This document shows positions 39,748 through 48,674 of a DNA stretch of 52,792 bases, piece after piece (the stretch's first letter is position 1; each line of letters begins with the position of its first letter). The translations under genes were made by a program, and so were the position numbers. The notes under the pieces were generated by a model. That model searched no databases. It was not told the origin of the DNA and worked only from the letters and a program-made list of their open reading frames with translations. Origin of the DNA: Candidatus Woesearchaeota archaeon (GTDB lineage Archaea > Nanobdellota > Nanobdellia > Woesearchaeales > SM23-78); the NCBI GenBank assembly GCA_016930415.1, contig JAFGGS010000012.1, forward strand, positions 1 to 52,792. Direction: 5' to 3'.

Positions 39748-40707
39748 CTAAGGTATCCTGCGATACCTCGTACTGATCAATCCCCATTCCAGGAACAGGG
39801 CTAGTAGCGCTATCAGCATGAGCCCGTAGTTGAGGTGGATCGGTATCATCGCTTTGCTCGCGTCTTTCTCTATCTCTATCTTCGCCCGATCAAGGTCTTC
39901 GTTGGTGAATGCGTGGATGTATTTGCCGTTGGTCTCGTTCGCGAGCTTGAGGAGTGTGTTCTCGTTGAAGACTGCTGAGATGTTGTAGTATTCTGGCAGG
40001 TATCCTATTGGCCCTGTCTCGCTGCCTATGCCTATCGAGTGGATGACTACGTGGTTCTTCTTCGCGTAGTCGAGGGCGTTCTGGAGGCTTTCTGCCAGGA
40101 AGGCGGAGACTGTGTTGCTGCCGTCTGTTATTATGACTATCGTCTTGCCTTTTGGCGATGCGAGGAGCATGTTGGTGCCTGTTATGAGCGCGCCTGGGAT
40201 GTCTGTTCCTCCTGTCTGGGATGGCTCGAGCGTCTCGATGGTCTTGACTATGGTGTCCTTGTTGTCTATCAGGTTGGTCTCTATGAAGGTCGTGCCTGCG
40301 AAGCTTAGGAGCGCGAAGTTGGACTTGGTCTTGAGGCTCTTCACCATGTCTGCAGAGTACGCCTTTGCGGCTTCGAGCCTCGTCGGGTTGATGTCCTGGG
40401 CGGTCATGCTCGCACTAGTGTCTATGGCTATCACGAAGTCGTTCTGGCTCACTTCCCCATCGTACCAGACCGTCGTGCCCGCGACTGCCAGTATGATGCA
40501 GCTTATTATGCTGAGCCTGATTATCAATACAATCCAGTTCTTGGTTATCAGCTTCTCGCCAGTCACTCTTTTTATCGCGTCGAAGTTCGCGAATTTCATG
40601 GCTTTCTGGCGCGTGTGCTTGAGCAGGTAGAAGTGCGTGTATACGAGGAGCGGTATGCTTAATAAGTACCAAAGGTACATTGGGTTGTCGAATGTTATAT
40701 CGATCAT
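39748..40707 (-). CDS. membrane VWA-domain protein (BatA-like)
   Basis: The protein is 319 aa. Two N-terminal TM segments (YLWYLLSIPLLVYTHFYLL and VLIIRLSIISCIILAVAG) precede a von Willebrand A domain with an intact MIDAS: DTSAS (96-100), a Thr in QTGGTDI and an Asp in IITDGSN. A C-terminal TM (YGLMLIALLALFLEWGLI) closes it. This is the BatA/aerotolerance architecture. It starts 4 bp after the DUF58 gene and ends the MoxR-DUF58-VWA operon. MoxR/VWA pairs act as metal-dependent chaperones or activators of a partner; here the partner is unidentified. Confidence 0.88.
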   Translation of the reverse strand: MIDITFDNPMYLWYLLSIPLLVYTHFYLLKHTRQKAMKFANFDAIKRVTGEKLITKNWIVLIIRLSIISCIILAVAGTTVWYDGEVSQNDFVIAIDTSASMTAQDINPTRLEAAKAYSADMVKSLKTKSNFALLSFAGTTFIETNLIDNKDTIVKTIETLEPSQTGGTDIPGALITGTNMLLASPKGKTIVIITDGSNTVSAFLAESLQNALDYAKKNHVVIHSIGIGSETGPIGYLPEYYNISAVFNENTLLKLANETNGKYIHAFTNEDLDRAKIEIEKDASKAMIPIHLNYGLMLIALLALFLEWGLISTRYRRIP

Positions 40708-40711
40708 CTTC

Positions 40712-41608
40712 TCATCTCACCAGGGCCAGGCGCTTCTTGAAATACTTCATCAACGGCTCGTGGTATTCCTCGTCCGTCCTTAGGGATACGAATCCGAGCT
40801 TTGAGCGCTCAAAGGTTTTCCTTATGAGGTCTTCCTCTTTCTTGACGTAGCTCTCGTAGAGCTTCCTGTATTCGTTGCTGTCCATGTAGATCTTGCTGTT
40901 CGTGTAGGGGTCTTCGATGAGGAACTGTCCTTCCGCGTCCTTCACGCTCGCGTCCCTCGGGTCTCGCACCATTATACCTATCACGTCATATTTCCCTGAG
41001 AGGATGTTCAGGTACCTGTACCATCCTTCCTTCAGGCCTATGAAGTCTGACACGATTATGACGACGCTGCGGTCCTGCAGGAAGGTGGATATGTACTGGA
41101 GGACCTTGCCCAGGTTGTATCCTCCGCCGTAGTTGTCAGGGTCCTGCAGCTCCCTAGTCATCTTGTAATAGACTCCTTTTCCCAGGGTCGGTATTATCTG
41201 CGTGACCAGCTTCTCGTTGAACATGCCAAGGCCGATCGCGTCGCCGTTGTTGAGCATGGCGTAGCTTAGGCTGTGGACCATCTCTGCCGCGTACTCTGCC
41301 TTGAGCTTATTGTTTGACGAGAAGAGCATGCTGTTGCTCACATCGAGCAGGAAGAACACGTTGAAGTTGTGGTACTCCTCAAGCTCCCGGACGAGGATCT
41401 CGTGCGCCCGGAGCGAGGCGCTCCAGTCTATCTTGCTTGCGTCGTCCCCGTAAGTGTATTGCCTGTAGCCTGCGAATTCCATGCCCTGACCCTTGAAGAG
41501 GGTGTTCCAGTTTCCCTCTAACACCTTGTTGAGCACGTCTATCCTGGCCTTGAGCTTCACTTTCTTGAGTGTCGGGGTCAGGTCAAGTCTTAGTTCTTTT
41601 ATCGGCAA
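40712..41608 (-). CDS. DUF58 protein
   Basis: The 298-aa protein shows the DUF58 core GMEFAGYRQYTYGDDASKID, then WSASLRAHEILVRELEEYHN and a VWA-like strand with FFLLDVSNSMLF, whose DxSxS could bind a metal. There is no TM segment. DUF58 proteins accompany MoxR ATPases and VWA proteins in bacteria and archaea. The start is TTG 41608 behind gtggtgagcgata. Spacing to moxR is 65 bp and to the VWA gene 4 bp. Confidence 0.88.
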   Translation of the reverse strand: MPIKELRLDLTPTLKKVKLKARIDVLNKVLEGNWNTLFKGQGMEFAGYRQYTYGDDASKIDWSASLRAHEILVRELEEYHNFNVFFLLDVSNSMLFSSNNKLKAEYAAEMVHSLSYAMLNNGDAIGLGMFNEKLVTQIIPTLGKGVYYKMTRELQDPDNYGGGYNLGKVLQYISTFLQDRSVVIIVSDFIGLKEGWYRYLNILSGKYDVIGIMVRDPRDASVKDAEGQFLIEDPYTNSKIYMDSNEYRKLYESYVKKEEDLIRKTFERSKLGFVSLRTDEEYHEPLMKYFKKRLALVR

Positions 41609-41673
41609 TATCGCTCACCACGTCTTAAATCTGATATATGCTCATGTTCTTATTAGTGTACCAATCCTGGACT

Positions 41674-42684
41674 TTAGAGGATCGGGACTTTCTCAAGGAT
41701 CTCCTTGATGATGTCGTCTGTCTTGACGCTCTCAGCCTCTCCCTCGAAGTTCAGCAGAATTCTATGCCTTAAGCAATTATAAGCGACTTCCTTGACGTCG
41801 TTCGCAATGACGTACCCTCTGCCTTTCAGGAGGGCGTGGGCTTTCGAAGCTATGTATAATGCTATGCTGGCCCTTGGGCTTCCGCCGTTGTCGATGTATT
41901 TCCCGGACTTCACGTCGTACTTGGCGGGCTTCCTCGTGGCCTCGACTATCTGGATTATGTAGTTCTCTATCTTCTTGTCAGTGTATATCTTCTTGACGAA
42001 GTCCTGGGCCCGCACTATCTCGTCAGGCGTGAGCACCCTCTGGAGGTCGTAGTTCTCGAAGTTGAAGATCGTCATGTTGGTCCGAAGCACCTGCACCTCG
42101 TCCTCTGGCTCGGGGTAGGTCATGACCAGCTTGTAGAGGAACCTGTCGACTTGGGCTTCTGGAAGCTTGTAGGTTCCCAGGTTCTCGATCGGGTTCTGGG
42201 TCGCCATGACGAAGAACGGGTTTGGCAGTCGGAAAGTCTCCTTTCCGATGGTCGCTTGCTTCTCCTGCATGCTCTCCAGCAGGGCTGATTGTACTTTAGG
42301 AGGAGACCTGTTGATCTCGTCTGCGAGGACGAAGTTGGCGAAGATCGGTCCTTTCACTGTGAAGAATCCTCTTCCTTCCTCGTACGTCGTCACTCCTACG
42401 ATGTCTGTCGGCAGCAGGTCTGGCGTGAACTGTATCCTTGAGAATGCGCATCCGGTGATCTTGGCCATGGTCTTGACCAGGAGCGTCTTCCCTATCCCAG
42501 GAATTCCTTCCACCAGCGTGTGGCCATTGGCGATGAGCGCCTCGATCAGGCCGTTTATCACGTCGTGCTGGCCTATGACTGTCTTGCCTATCTCCCGCCT
42601 TATCTCGTCGAACTTTCCCTGGTAGAAATTTATCTTAGCTTCAAAAGCAGGGTCTCTGACCGCGTTGTAATTATCAATATCCAT
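41674..42684 (-). CDS. moxR: MoxR-type AAA+ ATPase
   Basis: The 336-aa ATPase has Walker A GIPGIGKT (60-67), pore-region FTPDLLPTDIVG, Walker B FVLADEINRSPPK, sensor 1 ATQNPIE, arginine-finger region PEAQVDRFLYKL and a C-terminal lid with GGSPRASIALYIASKA. MoxR ATPases form hexamers that remodel client proteins with VWA partners. It leads the operon with DUF58 and VWA genes. A TATA-like ttttatatga (42725-42734) and aaggggt Shine-Dalgarno lie upstream; the next gene to the right is divergent. Confidence 0.94.
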   Translation of the reverse strand: MDIDNYNAVRDPAFEAKINFYQGKFDEIRREIGKTVIGQHDVINGLIEALIANGHTLVEGIPGIGKTLLVKTMAKITGCAFSRIQFTPDLLPTDIVGVTTYEEGRGFFTVKGPIFANFVLADEINRSPPKVQSALLESMQEKQATIGKETFRLPNPFFVMATQNPIENLGTYKLPEAQVDRFLYKLVMTYPEPEDEVQVLRTNMTIFNFENYDLQRVLTPDEIVRAQDFVKKIYTDKKIENYIIQIVEATRKPAKYDVKSGKYIDNGGSPRASIALYIASKAHALLKGRGYVIANDVKEVAYNCLRHRILLNFEGEAESVKTDDIIKEILEKVPIL

Positions 42685-42792
42685 TAACTACCCCTTTTTC
42701 TTTGTTTCCTTCCCCGTATTACTCATATAAAAATCTTTCTTATTATCTTCGGATTTCTTGCTGTGTTTCGTGCTTCAGTCCATGGACATAAG

Positions 42793-42802
42793 ATTTATAT
42801 AT
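42793..42802 (+). promoter_or_regulatory. TATA box of the 42829 gene
   Basis: atttatatat is about 31 nt before ATG 42829 and 25 nt before GTG 42823; both starts are possible and differ by two codons. Confidence 0.5.
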
Positions 42803-42828
42803 GAAATGAGCCAGAATAAGCTGTGATC

Positions 42829-43488
42829 ATGGTTGAAAAAAGAGGTGACCTTGAGTCTAAGGTAGTCAATAAGCTTGTCCTGAAGAAGGCTGTGGAGCAT
42901 AGGATACGCCAGATGTCAGAGAAGGCTTTCATCAGCGAGCGCGAAGTCTACGACCTCATCAGGGGGTTCTTCAAGAAGTTCATAGGCATTGACTATGAGT
43001 TCACCGCTGACGAGCTGGCAAGCGAGCTTAAGAAGGTCTACATGCCTGAGGAGATGCATGAGCGCATCCGCTCCCTTCTTGACAGGATATCTGAGATGGA
43101 GCACCTAAGCCGGGCTTTCTCGAAAGACGAGCTGGTGATGATCCTTCGTGACTTCAAGAAGCTGACTGACGACATGGTCGTAGTCCATTATGAGAAGAAG
43201 TCATTCTTCAAGAGGCTTGCCGACATGTTCCACGGCTCCGTCGCCCAGGAGCACAAGAAGGTATTGGAGGCTGACACCTCTCTTGGAGAGGAGGAGCGGA
43301 CTATCGTCAAGATGAACATCCTCCTAGACAACAGCAGGCGTTGGAGCGGCAAGGACATCGAGGCTTCCAAGAAGGCTTACCAGGACTTGCTGGTGCTCTA
43401 CGACGCGCTTGACGAGGAGCGCAAGAAGGCTTACTACGCGCCTGTGAACGAGCTCTACAACATGCTCAAGAACAAGGGCCTGCAGTGA
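42829..43488 (+). CDS. helical protein sharing a C-terminal module with the TSP1-type membrane protein
   Basis: This 219-aa, soluble, almost wholly helical protein has no recognised family. N-terminal helices (VVNKLVLKKAVEHRIRQMSE, EREVYDLIRGFFKKFIG) lead to a membrane-proximal-like segment KKSFFKRLADMF. The C-terminus, SKKAYQDLLVLYDALDEERK then YAPVNELYNMLKNKG, matches the end of the 49251-51266 product (AKKKYLEIIEEYDKLSVAEE, IQRLYNNV) in spacing and key Tyr/Leu/Asn. It is divergent from moxR. Confidence 0.65.
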   Translation: MVEKRGDLESKVVNKLVLKKAVEHRIRQMSEKAFISEREVYDLIRGFFKKFIGIDYEFTADELASELKKVYMPEEMHERIRSLLDRISEMEHLSRAFSKDELVMILRDFKKLTDDMVVVHYEKKSFFKRLADMFHGSVAQEHKKVLEADTSLGEEERTIVKMNILLDNSRRWSGKDIEASKKAYQDLLVLYDALDEERKKAYYAPVNELYNMLKNKGLQ

Positions 43489-43490
43489 CG

Positions 43491-44444
43491 TCACCTCGCT
43501 AGCTCCAGGAACTCTTCAAGCCTGAACGCTTTTATCTTCTCATATATCTTCAGCTTCTTCTTGAGCATCCGCTCAAGGCTTCTCTTCATGTCAGGGTGGG
43601 CCTTCATCTGTCTTTGCAGCCAATAAATCGTCGTGATCACCCTTTTCCTGATGAAGTAGTACGTTGCCTTCTTCTCCTCATGGTTGAGCTTGACGTGCTT
43701 CTGATATTCCCTTAGCATGAGCTTGAGCCTGTCTTTTCTCACTCCTGCCCTCCTGACGCATGGGTCGAGCAGTATCACTGCGAGTTCCTGAGCCAAGTAG
43801 TCCTCGTGGCAATCATCCCAGTCTATTATCGCGAGCAGCTTGTCATCCTTGACCAGAAGGTTTACCCCGTGCAGGTCTCCGTGGATTACGCTTCGCCTGA
43901 GCTTCCCGCGGTCTATGGCCTTCAGCTCTTTCAGGAGCTCTTGCTCTTCTTTCAAGATATTGATTCCTTCAACGATACTTCTCCTGGGGCCCTTGGGCTT
44001 GAACTGGTGGTCCTTGATCCAGATGTACCTTCTGTTGAGCTTTAGGCGCATGAGTGCCTTGCTCAGCCTTCCTGACTTGGTGGCTATGTCCGCGATGAGG
44101 GCAGGAGTGTATTTCCTGGGCTCTGTCCCGTCTATGAACTTCTGCAGGCACATTCTCTTTCCTTCATGGATTATCAGCTCCTTCCCATCCAAGGACTTGA
44201 TCATCCTAGCCACCGGAAGCTTCTTCCTGCTCGCGTAATCAATGATCCTCAGCTGGTACTTGAAGAAGTCGACGTCTGATTCCTCCAATATCTTCAGGAC
44301 GTACCTGCCCCTGGTCGTCTTCAACAAGTAGACTGTGTTCTGGAGCGCCCATGGGATGTGCTTATGGGACCTGTAGCTGCCTGCATCGTATCCTGAAAGA
44401 ATGTCCCTGAAATCCTTCGCGCCCAGCAGGGTTATTATGGTCAT
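43491..44444 (-). CDS. APH/homoserine-kinase-II-like phosphotransferase
   Basis: The 317-aa kinase has an N-lobe with NTVYLLKTTRGRYVLKIL (ATP lysine), the catalytic loop VIHGDLHGVNLLV and the metal motif AIIDWDDC. It belongs to the aminoglycoside phosphotransferase/choline kinase/ThrB2 superfamily, which phosphorylates hydroxyls of small molecules; the substrate is undetermined. The frame extends to a TTG at 44483, but a TATA box at 44467-44476 lies within that extension, exactly 28 nt before ATG 44444, so the shorter leaderless product is chosen. It converges with the 42829 gene. Confidence 0.8.
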   Translation of the reverse strand: MTIITLLGAKDFRDILSGYDAGSYRSHKHIPWALQNTVYLLKTTRGRYVLKILEESDVDFFKYQLRIIDYASRKKLPVARMIKSLDGKELIIHEGKRMCLQKFIDGTEPRKYTPALIADIATKSGRLSKALMRLKLNRRYIWIKDHQFKPKGPRRSIVEGINILKEEQELLKELKAIDRGKLRRSVIHGDLHGVNLLVKDDKLLAIIDWDDCHEDYLAQELAVILLDPCVRRAGVRKDRLKLMLREYQKHVKLNHEEKKATYYFIRKRVITTIYWLQRQMKAHPDMKRSLERMLKKKLKIYEKIKAFRLEEFLELAR

Positions 44445-44466
44445 GGGAGGGATTGCGTCAATGCAT

Positions 44467-44476
44467 GTTATAAATT
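44467..44476 (-). promoter_or_regulatory. TATA box of the kinase gene
   Basis: aatttataac on the minus strand is 28 nt from ATG 44444, just beyond the stop of the 1249-aa surface protein. Confidence 0.6.
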
Positions 44477-44489
44477 TTTTCAAACGCCT

Positions 44490-47400
44490 TCAGCTGCCTG
44501 GCCAGTATGGTTTTATCCAGTCTTCATCTTCAGCCTTTGCTTTCTTCGCGTTTTCCTCTTCCTGCTTCTTGCGGGCCGCCTTCCTTCGCTTCCCTGTGAG
44601 GAGGATTATCGTCCCTATGGCTGCCGCTCCCAGGAATGCAAAGAGGTATCTTTGGTTCTCCTTCCTTATCACCTTGCTGACGATTGTCTCTGGCTTCTGG
44701 ACTGTCCTCTTGGACACGCTCACGAGGTACTTGCACCCTTCGATGACTCCGTCGACGATGTTTATGGCTTCCTCGTTGGACCCTCCGTTCGCAAGCTCTT
44801 CCTTTGCCTTGGTGAGCAGCTCGTTTAGCTCCAGGCACTCAGGGTTCTCGTTGAGGAGGTCCTGGGCGAATGTGACTTTCGTCTGTATGTCCTTGCCTGT
44901 CTGCGACTGCTCGATGGTGTTCAGGAAGACGTACGCAGAGTCCCCTGTCTCCGGCTCAGTCACGTTCGCCATGATCTGGATCTTGTAGTCATCTCCCAGC
45001 CTGTAATTAGTGACTGAGAGCGTGACGTTCCTCACTTCTCCCCTCTTTATCTCGTCAAAATAGTCTTCTGAGAACTGGAAGTCTATCTCAGGGGGCAGCG
45101 CGCTCACGTTCAGCCTTACGCCTGTCAGCGTGGAGTTCCAGGTGTTCTGGATGCCTATAGGGATGACTACTGTCTTGTTCTCGTACACAGTGACTATCTC
45201 AGGCACGACTATCTCTATGGCTTGCGGTTTTATGTCCTCCTTTGTTATGGGGATCGGGATCGGGCTGTTCCTCGAGCTCCCTCCTCCGCCGCTCTGCGGC
45301 TGGGGGGTCTCGACGACCGTGGTCTCGTTGCTTATCTGGAGCGCTTCTATGAATACTGCATTGCTCTCAAGAGTCAGGCTTTCAGGATCGGTTGCCGTGA
45401 ACGTGACTGTGCAGTTGCCGATGGATGTCGGCCTCACCCTGAGCGTGTGCGATTCTATTGTGAGCGTGGCTACGTTGCAGCTCGTGACGGTGTATGTCAA
45501 CAGGCTCGTCTCTCCCTCGTCGAATACGTTGTTGCTGTTGTTGTCGTCGTCAGGGTCGATATAGTGCGTCCCGAGGTAGGATCTCATGAGGTACTCGTTG
45601 TATACTGTCGTCCCATTGGCTGATATGTTCCTCAGGGCGTTTATCAGCGCCGGCGCCCGATTGACGTCGGTGGTCGTCCCGCTCCACGTGAACGATGCGT
45701 TCTCGAAGTAGTCGTCCTCGACGCGTACGCTCACAGTCTCGCTCCCTTCCGAGAAGAAGCCGTAGCTCCTAGTGTAGTTCGTCTGGTTAGTCGTGTTCAG
45801 GGCCAGCGTCCCGTCCACGTACCATAAGAATGTCAGGTTGGTGACTGGCGTCTCGTCAGTCAAGTTGAGCGTGAAGTTTATCGTCGTGTTCTCTGGGAAA
45901 GTTATCCCTGTGCTGTTGTTCGGGAAGAGGCTCCTGTTGGCGAAGGCGAACACGATGATGCTGTTCAGCGGCGTGCCGTAAGGATACACTTGCGTGATGT
46001 TCGGAGCGTTGCTCTTGGCTATCACTGTGAAGTTCTTGTTGATCGTGTGGGTCGCCCCGTAATAGTCCGTGGCTGTGATGTTGATGCTGTAATTTCCCGC
46101 AGTCCCTAACTCCGGAACGAATAGCACCTGGCCGTGGCTCTTGTTGGTTGCGGAGTTCCAGGCAGTCGTGATGTTGAAGAGCAGGGACCCTGAGATGTTT
46201 ATCACGCTGAAGTTCACGTACTCATAGCTTGGAATTAAGAGGTAGTCGTCGTCATTCGCGTCGATGCTGAATGACACTGTGTGGGTCTCCACTATCTTCG
46301 GGAACGTGAAGTCCACGACGCTTGGTGCGTCGTTCGTATTGTTTATGATGACTGTTATGGTCTCGTTGTCTATCGCGCCTTTCGTGTCAGTCACGGTCAC
46401 GAGCAAGGAGTAGTTGCCTACGAGGCTCTGATCCGGCGTGTAGTTGGCGTAGGCGCTGGCGACCGGCGTCTGGGTGGAGTTATCCGTGAGGTCGAAGACT
46501 GCCGTGTTGTTGCTGCTGAAGGTCAGGTCCTCGTTGTCAGCATCAGACGCGCTCACCCATTCTGTGCAGAGCACGTCCTCGAAGCAGGTGATTGTTCCGA
46601 TAGGGTTCAGGATCGGGGCTGAGTTGTTGATGACCGTCAGGTTCATCATCTCAGTGTCGAATAGTCCTCCGTCGTCAGTCACGGTGATGTTTATCGTGTG
46701 GTTCCCGACGTCTGATGCGGATGGCGTGAACTGTACTAGCCCTGTGATTGAGTTCGTGACGAATAGGCCGCTGTCGTCTGAGAAGCTCAGCACCTCTCCT
46801 TCGTATGTCAGCTCGTCAGGGTCTGTGGCGTTCACAAGGTATGTGAACTCTGCGCTCACGTAAGCGGTCAGGTTGCTGATGTTCTGCTGGCCTGCCGTGT
46901 TATTATAATAGGAGCTGAGGACGTGTACGATTGGGGGATCGTTTGTGTTAGAAATGTTCAAGAACACGTCTTGAGAGTCCTCAGCTCCTTTGTCGTCGAC
47001 GACTATGAATCTCACTGTCCTGCACACTACGTGCTCGTTCGTGAGGGTTGTGATGTTGACGAGTCCAGTCGCGTTCTGCGAGTTGTTCGTCGTGGTGATG
47101 TTCCAGATGCCTGAGTACTGGCATCCTATTATTATCGTGCTGAAGTTCAGGGTCGCGTTTGCGTCTGAGTCGTTAGCGGTCACGTTGAAGACCAGTGAGC
47201 TGCCTTGCGTGGCGTTGTACATCGGGATGAATTGGAGCGTCGGAGCCATGTTCACGGGCAGTATCTCCAGGATGAAGGTCCTGCTTCGCGTGGCGTTCAG
47301 AGTGTCTGAAACGTTCACGGTCACGGTGTAGTTACCTGCATCGAAGAAGCTTGCAGTGCTGTTGCCTGCGAACATCATGGTGGCTGACGTGTTGCTGGTC

Positions 47401-48239
47401 TGGTTTATGATCAGGTTCAGGGTCGGATCTATGCTTATGCTGAAGTTGAAGGGCTGGTTGTCCTCCTCGTCAGTCGCTGTTATAGGGTAGTTGAATATCT
47501 CTCCTTCATTCATGGTCTGGTTTGCTAATGTGAAGTCTGGCGCGTCGTTCATGTAGGTCACGTTGAACTGCACCTTCTTGGTGGATACCCCTGGACTTCC
47601 GCCGTAGTTGTCTGTGGCGTAGAGCGTGATGTTCTGGGTCGTGCTAGTGTATGTGGGGGTCCACGTGAAGACGCCAGTCCCTGAATCTAATGATGAGCCT
47701 GAAGGCAGGGATCCGAAGTATCCGTATATCACTGAGTCAGAGTCAGGGTCTGTAGATGAGAGCGTGAAGTTGTTAGCTATGTCCTCGTACACCTGCGTGA
47801 TGTTGGTCACGCTGCTGCCGGTATCATTGGTCATTGTGGGGGTCGTCGGCGGCGCGTTTTTTATAGTGACATTAGACGAGAGGTTGATGGTCTCTGTGCC
47901 GTTGCCCAGGAACACCTGGCAGGTCCAGACCTCTCCCCTTGCAGTGCTGCTCGAGCCCAGCAAAGATGACAGCCCGCTTATGCCTGTGTCGTTCAGGTAT
48001 TGCACGCTTCCGTTGTACCAGGTCACGTTCTGGGACGTCGTGCCAGTGGACGCGTTCCAGGAGCACGTGAGGTCGTCTGTCGTGTCAGGCCTCTCAGTGC
48101 TGTTGGGGCTTACGTAGGGGTTTGTCGTGAACGAGACTGGGGTTGCAACGTACGCCAATGCCAGCAGCAAGGCTAGCGCTAGGGCTGGCATGATCGTCCT
48201 CTTCCAAATACTTGCTTTCGCCTCAGCGCCTCTTCTCAT
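44490..48239 (-). CDS. giant cadherin/Ig-repeat surface glycoprotein, C-terminally anchored
   Basis: The protein is 1249 aa. A signal peptide or anchor (TIMPALALALLLALAYVATP) leads to about nine cadherin/He_PIG-like repeats with the recurrent NDAPxF...ATDxEDNxP...TVNVSDT pattern and very many N-x-S/T sequons. After a Gly-rich linker (SGGGGSSRN, about 1015) comes an NPCBM/CARDB-like sandwich (VVIPIGIQNTWNSTLTG), a helical stalk with two Cys, a TM (YLFAFLGAAAIGTIILLT) and a basic tail. The ATG at 48239 has a gaggag Shine-Dalgarno and overlaps the last RHH gene by 17 bp. An adhesion or cell-wall role is likely. Confidence 0.85.
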   Translation of the reverse strand: MRRGAEAKASIWKRTIMPALALALLLALAYVATPVSFTTNPYVSPNSTERPDTTDDLTCSWNASTGTTSQNVTWYNGSVQYLNDTGISGLSSLLGSSSTARGEVWTCQVFLGNGTETINLSSNVTIKNAPPTTPTMTNDTGSSVTNITQVYEDIANNFTLSSTDPDSDSVIYGYFGSLPSGSSLDSGTGVFTWTPTYTSTTQNITLYATDNYGGSPGVSTKKVQFNVTYMNDAPDFTLANQTMNEGEIFNYPITATDEEDNQPFNFSISIDPTLNLIINQTSNTSATMMFAGNSTASFFDAGNYTVTVNVSDTLNATRSRTFILEILPVNMAPTLQFIPMYNATQGSSLVFNVTANDSDANATLNFSTIIIGCQYSGIWNITTTNNSQNATGLVNITTLTNEHVVCRTVRFIVVDDKGAEDSQDVFLNISNTNDPPIVHVLSSYYNNTAGQQNISNLTAYVSAEFTYLVNATDPDELTYEGEVLSFSDDSGLFVTNSITGLVQFTPSASDVGNHTINITVTDDGGLFDTEMMNLTVINNSAPILNPIGTITCFEDVLCTEWVSASDADNEDLTFSSNNTAVFDLTDNSTQTPVASAYANYTPDQSLVGNYSLLVTVTDTKGAIDNETITVIINNTNDAPSVVDFTFPKIVETHTVSFSIDANDDDYLLIPSYEYVNFSVINISGSLLFNITTAWNSATNKSHGQVLFVPELGTAGNYSINITATDYYGATHTINKNFTVIAKSNAPNITQVYPYGTPLNSIIVFAFANRSLFPNNSTGITFPENTTINFTLNLTDETPVTNLTFLWYVDGTLALNTTNQTNYTRSYGFFSEGSETVSVRVEDDYFENASFTWSGTTTDVNRAPALINALRNISANGTTVYNEYLMRSYLGTHYIDPDDDNNSNNVFDEGETSLLTYTVTSCNVATLTIESHTLRVRPTSIGNCTVTFTATDPESLTLESNAVFIEALQISNETTVVETPQPQSGGGGSSRNSPIPIPITKEDIKPQAIEIVVPEIVTVYENKTVVIPIGIQNTWNSTLTGVRLNVSALPPEIDFQFSEDYFDEIKRGEVRNVTLSVTNYRLGDDYKIQIMANVTEPETGDSAYVFLNTIEQSQTGKDIQTKVTFAQDLLNENPECLELNELLTKAKEELANGGSNEEAINIVDGVIEGCKYLVSVSKRTVQKPETIVSKVIRKENQRYLFAFLGAAAIGTIILLTGKRRKAARKKQEEENAKKAKAEDEDWIKPYWPGS

Positions 48240-48357
48240 CCAAGTTCTCCTCGAGCGTCTTGATTATAATGTCCTTGAGCGATATCCCCTTTGACGCGGA
48301 CAATATCTTGATCTTCTTGTGCACTTCTTCCGGGACCTCTATGTTTATATTCGGCAT
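48223..48357 (-). CDS. ribbon-helix-helix protein 4 of a tandem array
   Basis: The 44-aa protein MPNINIEVPEEVHKKIKIL... is a minimal RHH/CopG-like fold: a beta strand for the DNA groove (NINIEV) and two helices (EEVHKKIKILSASKG, SLKDIIIKTLEENL). Its coding DNA is nearly identical to copy 3 over 77 bp (48272-48348 versus 48424-48500, two mismatches), a recent duplication. Its C-terminus differs (LDEKRR) because the frame runs into the overlapping start of the 1249-aa surface-protein gene. Confidence 0.8.
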   Translation of the reverse strand: MPNINIEVPEEVHKKIKILSASKGISLKDIIIKTLEENLDEKRR

Positions 48358-48368
48358 CTTTATGTTCC

Positions 48369-48509
48369 TCAGACCTTCATCTTGAGCTCTTTCGACTTCT
48401 CCTCGAGAGCCTTGACGATGAGATCCTTGAGCGATATCCCCTCTGACGCGGACAATATCTTGATCTTCTTGTGCACTTCTTCCGGGACTTCTATGTTTAT
48501 GTTAGGCAC
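48369..48509 (-). CDS. ribbon-helix-helix protein 3 of a tandem array
   Basis: This 46-aa GTG-initiated RHH protein has the strand PNINIEV, helix 1 EEVHKKIKILSAS and helix 2 LKDLIVKALEEKSKEL, ending KMKV. The Shine-Dalgarno is taggag, 9 nt before the start. It follows copy 2 by 16 bp. RHH dimers insert the two-strand ribbon in the DNA major groove; with four paralogues, heterodimers are possible. Confidence 0.8.
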   Translation of the reverse strand: MPNINIEVPEEVHKKIKILSASEGISLKDLIVKALEEKSKELKMKV

Positions 48510-48525
48510 GTTTTTCTTCTCCTAG

Positions 48526-48666
48526 CTAAACCTTCATCTTGAGTTCTTTCGACTTCTCCTCGAGTGCTTTCACGATCAGCTCCTTGAGCGGTATCCCTTC
48601 TGAAGCCGCGATTATCTTGATCTTCTTGTGGATCTCCTCTGGTATCTCGATGTTTATGTTGGGCAT
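48526..48666 (-). CDS. ribbon-helix-helix protein 2 of a tandem array
   Basis: The 46-aa protein reads MPNINIEIPEEIHKKIKII, then AASEGIPLKELIVKALEEKS and a KELKMKV end. It starts at ATG with gagg 5 nt upstream, 8 bp after copy 1. It is intermediate in sequence between copy 1 and copies 3/4, as in an array grown by successive duplication. Confidence 0.8.
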   Translation of the reverse strand: MPNINIEIPEEIHKKIKIIAASEGIPLKELIVKALEEKSKELKMKV

Positions 48667-48674
48667 CTTGTCCT

